A stretch of DNA of 64,000 nucleotides from Temnopleurus reevesii (lineage: Eukaryota; Echinodermata; Echinoidea; Temnopleuroida; Temnopleuridae). Below the pieces are notes generated by a model that worked only from the letters and a program-made list of their open reading frames with translations, was not told the origin of the DNA and made no database searches. Of this stretch, positions 1 to 10,400 are shown in pieces; positions within the stretch are counted from its first letter, which is position 1, and each line of letters opens with the position of its first letter. Location of the stretch: NCBI GenBank assembly GCA_036244855.1, contig BQKZ01000096.1, forward strand, positions 102,500 through 166,499, given 5' to 3'. A program made the translations under genes and the position numbers.

Positions 1-133
1 GTAAGTTTAATTGCATCTTTTATGTTACAGGCTCCTGGATGAACAATAATTTTGATCGGCACGTTCCGATAAACTGCAACTTGCAATCAATTGCTAGTTT
101 TGAACAACACCCCTTATGTTTGATATATTTCAG
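1..133 (+). other. Possible short intron of the plus-strand gene, mostly MITE-derived
   Basis: The first six bases are GTAAGT, a consensus 5' splice donor, and the next exon has its acceptor (TATATTTCAG) ending at 133, so the window may begin exactly at an exon/intron border with a 133-bp intron. A second acceptor-like site (TTTTATGTTACAG) ends at 30. Positions 41-115 are the 3' half of a palindromic element found complete elsewhere in the window, ending in the typical AACACCCC terminus about 18 bp before the acceptor. The donor assignment is an inference because the upstream exon lies outside the window. Confidence 0.5.
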
Positions 134-751
134 GGCGTGGAGATCGGTGAGTTGATTGCCAAGTACATCAAGTACAAAGAAGTAGGAACAATGAGAGAAC
201 CACAGCCTATCTCCAGTGACTACCAGACCAATACAATCACCAACCTCTGGCCCTCGAATGGACCTGGACCCAGCGATCCCGGGCCTGGTCCATCTAATGG
301 GTTCGATGGACGGTATAGGACGCCCTCATCGTCATCGTCTCATGGTTCGGGAGGGTCACCGAGCCACAACCCGCCCGCAGGAGCTGTCAGAGTCATGTCG
401 TTACCCCCTCTACAGGTCAACGTCGACCAGTTGCCGGAAAACAACAATAATTATGCTCCACAGAAGCCTGGCGATAGCGACTCGAGCCCACGTCGAAGCC
501 CGCAAGAGATGAACGGCGTCGGACCAAGCCCTCGTCCCGATTCTCTCCCCTTGACGCACAGCCCCTCATCAGGACAGCAGCCCCTTCAGAATGGATACCC
601 TCCATCTCCGACGAGACAGTCTGCAGCCCCCACGGACGGTATCCTCAGGAATCGTCTCTCGGCTGGTGGTGTCGTTCGTAATCCTACCGCTCAACCTCCG
701 GCTGCTGACAACATTTTGAAGCGAGGGAACGCTAGAGGCAACAGGAAGTAA
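134..751 (+). CDS. 3'-terminal coding exon of an unrecognised gene (Pro/Ser/Asn-rich C-terminal tail)
   Basis: An open frame runs in phase 0 from the acceptor at 133/134 to a TAA at 749-751, giving 205 residues. The first 25 or so (GVEIGELIAKYIKYKE...) look structured and mixed charged/hydrophobic. The remainder is low complexity: repeated Pro-Gly-Pro-Ser near the start, a run of five serines, SPRRSP-type motifs, an Asn run, and a basic end (ILKRGNARGNRK). Codon use is GC-richer than the surroundings, supporting a real exon. Such a tail is usual for an intrinsically disordered cytoplasmic or scaffold C-terminus. An ATG at 116 extends the frame upstream, but it precedes the acceptor and is probably intronic. 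I do not recognise the family and assign no function. Confidence 0.75.
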   Translation, partial: GVEIGELIAKYIKYKEVGTMREPQPISSDYQTNTITNLWPSNGPGPSDPGPGPSNGFDGRYRTPSSSSSHGSGGSPSHNPPAGAVRVMSLPPLQVNVDQLPENNNNYAPQKPGDSDSSPRRSPQEMNGVGPSPRPDSLPLTHSPSSGQQPLQNGYPPSPTRQSAAPTDGILRNRLSAGGVVRNPTAQPPAADNILKRGNARGNRK

Positions 752-1624
752 AGTTCTGGATACTTGTTGTTTCTTCAAGGAATTATAACCTTGGATCATG
801 GTGGAAAATTGTGAGTCGTTATGTGTCTGATGCTTTGTATAAGACATCTGGACATACAGATTGAGATATAAAAATATGACATCAAAATGTGAACAGGATA
901 TTAATGATAATAATAATATTAACAATAATGATAATAGTAGTGGTAATAATAATACTAATAAAGGTTATCTATGTTGCTCATGGGTCCACCTTACAGTGAT
1001 CATGGCAATTTAGAAACAAAGACAAACAAAGAAATAGATTGTGAAAACATGAAGAAAATAGAAAGTAAGAAACATTATTTGACAATCTCCTGACCATTTT
1101 TACTGCTGCGCAGTACTTTGTTCCAAAGGTTTGGTCCTATGTCCGAAGAAAATTTGTTTGTTCATGTATATTATTTATATATATTATCGTCTTCAACAGT
1201 AATATAAGCACTGCAAACACATGTGTTCAACAAATTGCCTCAAATACATAATACAGTAACAAAATATTATACGGAGTTGAAGTTTTTTGTGCCTACAACA
1301 TTTTCATACAACAGTACTGCATTTATCAATACTCAAAAACATACATGGATATATTCAAGTGAATTGTACAGTGATATTCAAATTTGTTTATAGCACATAT
1401 TTTCATTGTTATAAAAGAATAATTCTATTGTAATCTGTCTTCACTATTATCTACAGGTACCTTTATTATCAATTCTCTGTCTTTTCAGATGATGTTTAAC
1501 TCACTGGTGCCTTTCTAATTATGCTTTCGATAACATTTTTATACTTGTAGTAGAAAATGATTTTAGTTTTCTGACGAGGGTGCTTGTTTGTTCATGGTTC
1601 TAATAAAATATGCTTTCATTTGTT
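752..1624 (+). other. Probable 3' UTR of the plus-strand gene
   Basis: AT-rich sequence without a convincing open frame follows the stop. It contains a short AAT/ATG-type simple repeat at about 900-960. The first well-placed polyadenylation signal is at 1602-1607, which would give a 3' UTR of about 870 nt. The exact end is inferred. Confidence 0.45.
1602..1607 (+). terminator. Candidate poly(A) signal AATAAA
   Basis: AATAAA in a T-rich context (GTTTGTTCATGG upstream, TTTCATTTG downstream) about 850 nt after the stop of the plus-strand gene. Other AATAAA hexamers occur further on (around 5440 and 5810), so the choice is uncertain. Confidence 0.4.
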
Positions 1625-1786
1625 TTATGTGCTGATTCATTGAAATTTATGTATATTTTCTGAATGTCAACCTGTTCTATTTTTATGAATCATTGAAATC
1701 ATGTTGTAATATGTCAATTTGTGTTTTTAGTGTTTTTTAAAAATTAGTTTAGTGTAGGACTGACTGAATAACTGTTTCTCCCCCCA

Positions 1787-1912
1787 AGCTCCTAGCTCCC
1801 TGCCTGACCTTAGAGGGCGACAATCACTTATATATAACCAAAGTTCACTGACCTGGTATTGACTCAGGGCTTCATGTGATTGACACCCTGTACAGGCAGG
1901 GAGCTTGGAGCT
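1787..1912. mobile_element. Inverted-repeat element, about 126 bp
   Basis: The 20-bp ends are inverted copies with one mismatch: AGCTCCTAGCTCCCTGCCTG at 1787-1806 against CAGGCAGGGAGCTTGGAGCT at 1893-1912. The interior (about 85 bp) is unique in the window. Size and structure suit a MITE. No clear target duplication was identified. Confidence 0.55.
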
Positions 1913-1932
1913 AATATGTCGATATCTATCTT

Positions 1933-2109
1933 AGGGGGTGTTGTTCAAAAGTTGCTATTGATTGCAAGTTGCAGTCGATTGGAACGTGCCAATCAAAATC
2001 ATTGGTTCATGCACGACTTGTTAATGCGCATACCGTGTGCGAATGAAAATATGTGTTACAATTGGCAAAAGTTGCAGTCGATTTGCAGTTAAATTGAACA
2101 ACACCCCCT
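1933..2109. mobile_element. MITE family A, copy 2 (about 177 bp)
   Basis: Begins AGGGGGTGTTGTTCAAAA and ends TGAACAACACCCCCT, an inverted pair. The interior carries the family's shared blocks (GTTGCAGTCGAT, GGAACGTGCCAATCAAAATC, and a TTCATGCACGACTTGTTAATGCGCAT segment). It is related to the elements at 41-115, 6630-6779, 17141-17319 and 20757-20930. No coding capacity. Confidence 0.8.
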
Positions 2110-2319
2110 TAGATATATAATTTTGATTTTTGGGCGCTGCTAAATTTAATGTTCGACACAATTTTTATTACTTTTTTCACATTTCTGCTATGATTAGTGA
2201 GTATAGTGAAGTTAAATCATACCTTAATAATGGGAGATTAACAATATTTTCACCTGTTTTATTCACTGCAATGTCGCTTTTGGGCTATCGAAGTCGAAGT
2301 CCATCATCCAAAACAAGAT

Positions 2320-2945
2320 TGGCACAAATAATCTACAAGATTGAGTGTCATCTAGCTTCAAAACCTACCAATCGAGGGGGAAAAAATCAGTTATTTAGTC
2401 AGTCCTCAACTCGAAATATAGTTAATGTTAATATAGTTATAAATAGACTGTATTCATTAAAAGGGAGATTGAAGGGCGCCATCTAGGTTCAAAACCAACC
2501 AGAGGAAGAGGATAAGAAATTCAATAAGTCCTCAACTGAACATATAGTGTTTTTTTATTGCTAATGTACATGTACAAGCATGAAAAAAAAACCCATCAAA
2601 TAAACAGACTGTATTCATTAAAAGGGAGATTGAAGGGCGCCATCTAGGTTAAAAACCAACCAGAGTGAAGCGCTTTTCAGTAGCTGCTCCAAAACTCTGG
2701 AACAGTATTCCTCTTGCACAGTAATAAAACTGTTTTCATCTTTTGTTCTCTTAAATTGTAAAGCGCTATGATACTCTCTGTTTTTAGCGCTATATAAATA
2801 ATCAATATTATTATTATTATTATTAGTGAGAGAATCAGTTATTCAGTCAGTCATCAACTGGACGTATAGTCTTTATTGCTAGCGTACAAGCATGAAAATG
2901 CATCAAACAAACGGACTGTATTTGCTAAAGTGAGAGTGAGGAACT
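2320..2945. repeat. Degenerate tandem array, unit about 130-160 bp, interrupted by a LINE end
   Basis: The block AAAAGGGAGATTGAAGGGCG plus the following CCATCTAGGTT and AACCAACCAGAG occurs at about 2460 and again at about 2621, 161 bp apart. A more diverged copy precedes it at about 2330-2360 (GAGTGTCATCTAGCTTCAAAACC). The linker AATCAGTTATT(T/C)AGTCAGTC occurs at about 2390 and again at about 2832, and AGACTGTATTCATTAAAAG at both 2445 and 2605. The third unit is split by the LINE fragment at 2664-2824. Confidence 0.75.
2664..2824 (+). mobile_element. 3'-terminal fragment of a non-LTR retrotransposon (CR1/L2/RTE-like)
   Basis: From 2668 the frame reads KRFSVAAPKLWNSIPLAQ then stop. This matches the (R/K)xFSxAAPxLWNSLP block near the C-terminus of many non-LTR reverse-transcriptase polyproteins. 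After a short 3' tail containing TAAAGCGCTATGATAC and AGCGCTATATAAATAA the copy ends in a run of ATT units, the usual microsatellite tail of such elements. AGTGA at both borders (2664-2668 and 2825-2829) may be the target duplication. Clade assignment is inference. Confidence 0.75.
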
Positions 2946-3808
2946 TGTAGACTCTTGAATTTGTACGAACCTGTTATACCTTCATGTATGATAAATTGTT
3001 TCTTAATATATTTATTGTATGCAGAATTGATATGAAGTATTGAAGTATTACTAAATGTTGAATTGTATTGTGCAGGTACTCTCATCTGATATTTGATATG
3101 TTTTCTGCTATTAAATCTTACTTATTATACGTAACAAGATAATCAAATATTTTTCTTTGTTCATTAACAACTCATACGTCAGTGGAGAGTCATTGATTCA
3201 ATCAAAACAGTTTTCATATTTCAAGTGCCAAAGATTTTTTATTAGAGTAAAAATCTACAAGCAATTCATATATATATATACACGGATGGATATTCTTTTT
3301 GATGTATAAAAAAAATAATGTATATGAAATGATAGAACGAAATGTATGTTGTGGCTCTAAAGAAGGTAGTTTAATTTCTGTACATATGCACCTAAGATTG
3401 AATGTATGCTATGATACTTGTACATCTATAATTTTGTAATTTGACTCTTGAAAGTGGATATTCGGGAAACTTACGTCAAAAGGAGACATGCCCACCCACC
3501 CATGCATGCATAATTTATGAACGAAGCGTGGGTGGGCGTGTCTCCCAGACTACAGTTAACTGAAGCCATTAATGTTCTGTCAGTGGATGAAGAAAAATAC
3601 AATGATCAAACTGAAAGTCAAGCAAATTCAGGTGATTCATTCGAAAGTTTTCGAAATATTCAAAGTTACGAATTTTCAAAGTTACGAATTACACCTCTCA
3701 TGGGTTCCATGTGTTAGCAACCTATATGTTCAGGCACGAAATTGCTGCCAGCATTTCTTCTTTTGTACACAAGTGAAGAAAATTTTACTTTTTTGTTAAA
3801 GTATAATA
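2946..3808. other. Intergenic AT-rich DNA
   Basis: No recognisable gene. A region with an inverted GCGTGGGTGGGC / GCCCACCCACCCATGC pair lies at about 3488-3540. A short duplication (CAAAGTTACGAATTTT / TCAAAGTTACGAATT) sits at 3659-3690. Confidence 0.5.
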
Positions 3809-3984
3809 CAGTGAAACCTCGTTATAAAGAGGTCGGATTTAACGAGATCCCGGATATAACAAGGTGATTTTGCTGGTTCCAGCTCTTTATATTTCTTTGT
3901 TTTTTAACCTGATATAGTGAGAAACCTGATATTACAAGGTAATTTTCATTGTCCAAAGGACCTCGTTATAAAGAGGTTTCACTG
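3809..3984. mobile_element. Pogo/Tigger-type MITE, 176 bp
   Basis: Terminal inverted repeats of about 28 bp: the left end starts CAGTGAAACCTCGTTATAAA, the right end is its complement ending ACTG, and both are flanked by TA. CAGT...ACTG termini with TA target duplication are typical of Tc1/mariner pogo/Tigger elements. No transposase remains. Additional internal copies of the ATAACAAGGT motif suggest extended subterminal repeats. Confidence 0.85.
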
Positions 3985-4100
3985 TATAGACATAAACATT
4001 CTGCCAACATTTAAAAAAAAATGGTGGTACATGTAATTCCTCTATATGAATATGACATTGATCCATTTTATTGCCTTTAACTCATGCAACAATTTTTCAC

Positions 4101-4435
4101 GGAGGATGTTGCTAGAAAAGTAGCAATAAATTGCAAATCAGCTGCAAAGTGGATGCAATTTTCTATTCGCCATGGCATTTGTTTCGGACAGTATGTGCAG
4201 CAACGTACATTTAAAAAAAAAAATTATAACGTTAATAGGTTACCCGGATGGCTTGAAAAGTTAAAAACTTACAGGTAAGCAACCCCTTTTAGAAAAAAAA
4301 AAATTGATTTTTTTTTTTTTAATGACATAATAATAAAAATAAAACATTCGAATCTTGCATAAAACAGTAATGTTGTTAGGGGCCTGTCGACGAACTGCGA
4401 CTTGCGATCAATTGCAACTTTCTAGCAACATCTCC
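4101..4435. mobile_element. MITE related to family A, 335 bp, diverged termini
   Basis: Left end GGAGGATGTTGCTAGAAAAG and right end ...ACTTTCTAGCAACATCTCC are inverted. Internal blocks AATAAATTGCAAATCAGCTG and ACTTGCGATCAATTGCAACT resemble family A. It is nearly twice as long as the other copies because of AT-rich sequence in the middle (poly-A and poly-T tracts at 4210-4220 and 4295-4320). Confidence 0.65.
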
Positions 4436-6172
4436 ATAGACAAATTAAATGTACAACTGCCTGTATTTCTGCCGCTATGGAACGTGCCTTCACCTATTTA
4501 TCATGCAAAACGTGTATTTATACTTGCTATGATAAGTATTTGAATTTGTTTTTTCATCATTGTAGATTAATCACGTATACTGGCAATTAGATTTAGATGG
4601 AGCCTATGGCAAATTGTATGAATATCATATCCTTGTACATATTTCATCTTTCATTTGTGTACCTAAAAATGTTAACGCATAATATACTGTACTTACAGGA
4701 CTTCTATATTTATTTACTCAGATTTATGCTCTATATCTGCCATTATATCGTGTTTATCTTCATATCTGAGACGGACTCCCGAAGGGGTTGATTTATTTTT
4801 GTGAAAGTCACTTGATAATGGCTCTTAGTCTTATACCTATTCAGAGGAGCATTTTTTGCACTAAAATACTGAGAATTACCTCAAGGATAGTGAATAGTAT
4901 GGTAATTGGAAGAAATTGACAAGCACTTCCGATCTCTAAATATGACAATAAAACAACAAGAAATTAACTTGTCAATTTGTCAATACAGATATGTGTGATT
5001 GTGAGTAAACTTGACGCCATAAGGTTAAGTAACGACCAATCCAACTTTGGTCTCTTATTAATCAATATTTATTTTGTTTCATCATGAAATGAGGACTAAA
5101 AAGTGATTTGCAGAGTAAAGATCTTTTTTGCTCGTTTTTTGTGAACATGTAACATTTTTCTAGCCATTTAAGTAATATGGATATTTATATGTTAAGAAAT
5201 GTGCCAAAAGTGCATGTACATCTGTATTGCCTGTCTTCTAAAAACTTTGTCAAAAAATGAAGTTAAATGGATTTCTAAAGGGTGGTTTGTAGGAATTGTT
5301 ATACCATTACATGATATACTTGTCATCAATGTTATATATGCATATTTTAAAAGTTATTTTCTATATATACAGTAAGTTGTAATTAGCTGAAAAATACTCA
5401 TGTATACCGTTTATAGTCTTGCTTGGAGAAATAAATTCTCATAAAATAAATATATATTCATATTATTGAGTAACTTTCAAATCTTAGGGTGAAATGAGTA
5501 CTAATTCCTTATTGTTAAAAACTGATTTATGACTTGCTGAATGTATTTTGAATTATTTTTCATTTGTGTTGCTACTCCTATCATAGCTTTTCATCATTTA
5601 TAGATCTATGCTCAAAAGTATTACGGTAGAACTTTATGTGAAAATGTTACTTTCTCTCTCTGGGTCCGCAATCTTCATTGAAAATTTGATTTTGTGGAGA
5701 CCCCCTTTTCAACGTTGTATAATTAACTGTTTAATTATTAACTACGCAGTACTTCACACCCATATATTATATTGAAAGTACTATTTCACAATTTTATGTA
5801 TTCGCTGTAAATAAAATATACATTACTGATATACAATGTGTAAACTAGCATACATGGATGTAGTAATGGGATAGTCCGTTTCAAATTACCAATGATATTT
5901 TGTATTCATTATTATGTACATTCCAATTATGGACAAATTATTTAAGAATATATTTTTCAATGAGCAGCCGTGTACATGTATGATTATGATTGGAATATGA
6001 AATTTAAGAATATAGTTCTTGAGAATGAATTTATATATTTACTGTAAAGATGATAGCTTTAGAAGAGTATAAGTATAAATTATTTAATATGCTGTTATTG
6101 ATGAAATAAAATGATTCAACCTGCAGAGCCACATATGCTTGTCTATTGATGTTTAAATGTGTCAGATTACCC
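4436..6172. other. Intergenic AT-rich DNA
   Basis: No gene, RNA or repeat that I can support. Open frames are short and without recognisable motifs. Several AATAAA hexamers are present. Confidence 0.5.
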
Positions 6173-6383
6173 CCTCCTTTGTTTCTCTCTCCAATTTCTC
6201 TCCCCCTCTCTCTCTCCCTCCCTCCCCCTCTCTCTCTCTTGCGCTTTCTCTCTTTCTCCCTCGCTATCTCCCTCTCTATCTCTCCTCCTCTCTCTATTTC
6301 TCTCTCTTTCTCTCCCTCTCTCCCTTCTCTCTCTCTCTCTTCTCTCTCTCCCTTCTCTTGCCCACTCTCCCCCTCTCTCTCCC

Positions 6384-6428
<45 letters not shown>

Positions 6429-6580
6429 TCCTCTCTCTCTCCTCCTTCCATCTGTCTCTCCTCTCTCTCCCTCCCTCTCCTCTCGCTCTCTCTCTCTCTC
6501 CTCTCGCTCTCTCTTCTCTCTCTCCCTCACTGTCCCTCCATTCTCTCTTTCCACTCTTTCTTCCCCCTCTCTCCATTTTA
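6173..6580 (+). repeat. Long pyrimidine tract, (CT)n with CCT interruptions
   Basis: About 400 bp almost purely C and T on the plus strand, with a pure (CT)n core around 6388-6424. The long open frames across it in several phases (Ser/Leu/Pro on one strand, Arg/Glu on the other) are composition artefacts. Mirror-repeat homopurine/homopyrimidine tracts of this kind can form triplex DNA. Confidence 0.9.
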
Positions 6581-6629
6581 AAACCACCGTTTATTCCATC
6601 TTTTCTCTCCTTGAATCTTCATCTTCTAA

Positions 6630-6779
6630 AGGGGGTGTTGTTCAAAATCAACTGCAACTTTTGCGAATTGTAACGCTTATTTCATTCGCGCGTGGTATGC
6701 GCATTTAACCAGACGCGCATGAACGAATGTTTTTGAACTGCAACTTGCGATCAATCGCACCTTTTGAGCAACACCCCCT
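6630..6779. mobile_element. MITE family A, copy (about 150 bp)
   Basis: Left end AAGGGGGTGTTGTTCAAAAT, right end CTTTTGAGCAACACCCCCTA. The interior has the family's GCGCGTGGTATGCGCATTT and ACTGCAACTTGCGATCAATC blocks. Slightly shorter than the copy at 17141. A poly-C run follows at 6790-6805. Confidence 0.8.
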
Positions 6780-6895
6780 AAAACTGATAACCCCCCCCCC
6801 CCCCTCGCCCTTGCCCTTCCTGTGAGATGCCAGATATTTGTAGGCAAAATAAAACCTGTCATAGTGACCTCCTTGTCTACAGTCACTGTGAACTT

Positions 6896-7103
6896 AAGGG
6901 ACAAATGCCTTGGACAAAGTAAACAACCTCCATTCAAGCATGATCAATACATGTAGCTGTAAGTACACATAAAAATATCCATCCTTCTCATTTTGTGGAG
7001 AAATATTGAACAAGAGTCGCACCAGGGACTTTCATTTGCTATCATAAAGCTATCGTGAATGCTTGAATGAAGTTATTTTCTTTGTCCCAATCCTTTGTCC
7101 CTC
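6896..7103. mobile_element. MITE family H, copy 1 (about 208 bp)
   Basis: Long imperfect terminal inverted repeats of about 45 bp: AAGGGACAAATGCCTTGGAC... at the left and the complement of GGGACAAAGGATTGGGACAA at the right, each followed inward by AACAAC/AATAAC and TTCATTCAAGCAT. The central block (AACAAGAGTCGCACCAGGGA) recurs in the copy at 15298. Confidence 0.75.
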
Positions 7104-7163
7104 CTACACAGTGAGTTTTTTTTATATTAAAGTTACATTTTTGCATTCTCCATGACCGAAATA

Positions 7164-7337
7164 CAGTCAACACTGCCTAGGTCGAACTTGTCTAAGTCGA
7201 ATAATTGCCTAAGTCGATGTGAATTTCTGGAACAAATCATACAAAATCAGTGTTATTAGCTTCTTCTAAGTCCAAATTCTCATTAGTCGAACAGATTTGT
7301 GGGGTCCCAACAGATTCGACTTGGGCAGAGTTACCTG
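7164..7337. mobile_element. Pogo/Tigger-type MITE, second family, 174 bp
   Basis: Starts CAGTCAACACTGCCTAGGTCG and ends CGACTTGGGCAGAGTTACCTG, with TA on each side (7162-7163 and 7338-7339). Internal copies of the CTAAGTCGA motif are present. Termini and TA duplication fit Tc1/mariner (pogo/Tigger) non-autonomous elements, but the sequence is unrelated to the copy at 3809. Confidence 0.8.
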
Positions 7338-7484
7338 TATGGGCTTTTTAAATGAAGGCCATCTCTCTACAGAGGCAAGTATCACTAAACTTGGCCACTA
7401 TTGACAGAATTGACTGTATCATCTTCATGTATAAGGTCCCCATATCAATGCAGGACAAATAAAGGATTCCTCTCAAACATATAC

Positions 7485-10400
7485 TTTTTGTTGAATCTGT
7501 ACAAGTTTTATTAATTTTTTTTTTGTAATTAAGATTTTACAATAATACTTGTGTGCATTTGATGCCCCAAAGTTTCATCTCTTCGATGAATCTCTCATTA
7601 AAATCAACAACTGCCTAAAAAAAAGAGAACAAAGTAGGGGAGATATACTACACTTATGACAAGAAAAGTTCTTCTACTTAACTCTACTATTGGGAAACAT
7701 TTTGATAACACAAAAGTGACTATTCAAAGGTTTTGTAATGAATTGCATCTAAGTAACTCTAGGCATAGGTACGTGACCTATTCCCTAAATCTGAAATCAT
7801 GACAAGAACAGATTCATCGCCTTTGCACAGTGGCACTGATCAAGTGAACATAAATATAAATTAATAAGAATATATGCATGACTATTGACAACAATAAACA
7901 TCATTCAAACTTTGACACATTCCTACATGGCACATTGAAATCGAGTGATTGTCAAATAGATGAAAAATGTCCAAAAAGATGATAAAATAAAATAAGGTGA
8001 GAGAGAGGGAAGAAAAGCCATGCACACAAATTAATTTTCTTTCGTGCAGCTTTGATACGTTTTGAAATAAAACTATTACACTTGAAAATTCAGCCTTATT
8101 CAAGAAAAACAGAGAAGGCAGTCCAAAGTCTGAGAATTATTAATTAAAACATCGCTTGAAATACTTGTTGATACACACAAATGCAAAATGGAAATGTCAA
8201 TATTTCTTTAATCCTACCTCCAGGTTATCAATAAATCCGAAAAATAGCCTAATATATCATAGAAAATCTTTAAATGAAACATACAAGAATTTAAATATTT
8301 CTTTAAATTCTGAGCTCCATGCAATTCCATTCATTATAAATCATTCCCAATTCTAAAGTCAATATTGATGATAATATTCCTGCTCTTTATACAAGTTTAA
8401 AATGGTATGAAATTTATTTGGCTTAATATTTAAGGAAGTAAATTCTCTTCAAATGCCGTCATCTGAAAGAATGCTCCAATTGCTGTAATATCTACAAAAC
8501 CACAAGAATTATCCTAATCTTGTTGGCCATGGACTTTCTTTTTTTAATTTGCACATCAAGATAAAAACATCTCCTGAAATACTATACAATGAGATTGTTG
8601 TTTAAAACATTTCATTTAAAAAATCACGACTTAGACGAACAACATTGGATTAAAAAAGCACACAACAGCTTAGTAAAATTGCAACTTTTCCAAATTTCTT
8701 CAATCCTTAGCTTAAATATGATTACACCTATGGGATGATGAATGATTGTCTGCAACGAATAACAATACTGAAAAAATATATATCCTAACAGGAGTTGTCC
8801 TTAATACACATGATAAAAAGTCACTTTCATAAAAAAATTTTTATCATGTTTTGCCTGAATTCAAATAGATTTAATAAAAACAGAGCTGAGATTGAAACAT
8901 GGGGAGTTAATTTAACAGAGAGTTGCATCAGGAGTTGTTTTACGATGACAAGGATAAATAAAATATCAGTAATCTTCATTATTAGAGCATTAACAATTTG
9001 TAACAGTTCTGTGACAAACTCTGACAAACGGAATCTGCTTCGACTTCATCTGAGCTTACAACAAAAGAAATTAATCTTGAAGGAAAATGTGAAAAACATT
9101 CAAACAAGTCAGAAGGGGATAGACATGAAGACAAAAATTACAGAATAACTTAAAAATTGGCAAAATGAAAACAATGTACATGGGTTCGAATCAACAAGGG
9201 TGTATACATAACAATAAACAACATCTGGTATTCATTTATGATTTGGTTTATCAAAAACCTGATTGTCCTAGAATAGCAAGACTCGACTCCAGTCCTCGCT
9301 AACGCAAGAAATCTGGATTAACTTTGCACTTATTTTGAGCACAATGGATTAAAAGGAGCACATAATACTTCATCAATTTCATTACTTTGTTTTACTGTTC
9401 AAGAAATAATGCAATGGAAATTTCTTTTTTTAGCTTATAGCTGCATTATCTGAAAAGAGAAAAAAAAAGAAATTCATTTGAATTCCGGTGTTGAAATTGA
9501 ATCACAATTATCCCTATCTTACATGTATATTTTTACTTGAAAGCTCACATGAATCTAGGTACATAAATACCTAAATTTTTATCTCTACCGTCTAGAATTT
9601 GTGTGTATGATGCTCCTTTTATACAAATTTGGCAGTAATGCTTGTCCAATTCCATGGCGATCAATAAGAAATACAAGACACTTTCTTATTCCTACAATGT
9701 TTTGTAAACTCCTAGATTCATCAATGTCACCTTTTCCTTCATCATCAATACAATCACAATAATCGACAATAATACATGTTTAAAACGAGAATAGCACACT
9801 TATTACAGAGAAAGTATAAGAGGGGAGATCATAGAATCAAAATATTTCTGCCAGAATGGAGAGAAAAAGAGAAAATACGCACTTTGAAGGAGAAACATTG
9901 CACCAAAATGCGAAAAATCAAAACAATGTCAACCTATGATACATACAATAGATTGCTAAAATTTGTCTCATGAAATAGAATAATAAATATAAAGAGTAAA
10001 AGGAAACACTACATCTTAGCTTTTCTATGTTCACTGATTGTGTCAAAAATCTCTAGATGCCACTCTCCCTCTCTCTCTCCCTCTCTCTCTCTCTATCGCA
10101 CACTCTCTCAATATTTTTATGACATGTATCATAAACTGAAGTCTGATATCTTCTCAGACTTGTACACATATAAAAAGCTAAGGTAGTGAATTCCAGCTAA
10201 CTACGAAATCTGTACATATTTCCTTCTCTTGCCAAGATAAATTAAAGACAAAAACCACATTTTTTTTCAGCGATATTTGATCAACATGTGGAAACGAAAC
10301 ACAAAACTGGCTTTCTTAAAAACTTACAAACACAAAATAGTTTAACATAAAGATAAAAATACTGAAATTTTCTTAACATAAATGATTAATAATCATGAAA

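Noticed and set aside
6031..6708. Several overlapping open frames of 90-180 codons on both strands
   Set aside because: They are Ser/Leu/Pro or Arg/Glu products of the CT tract. All phases are open because of composition.
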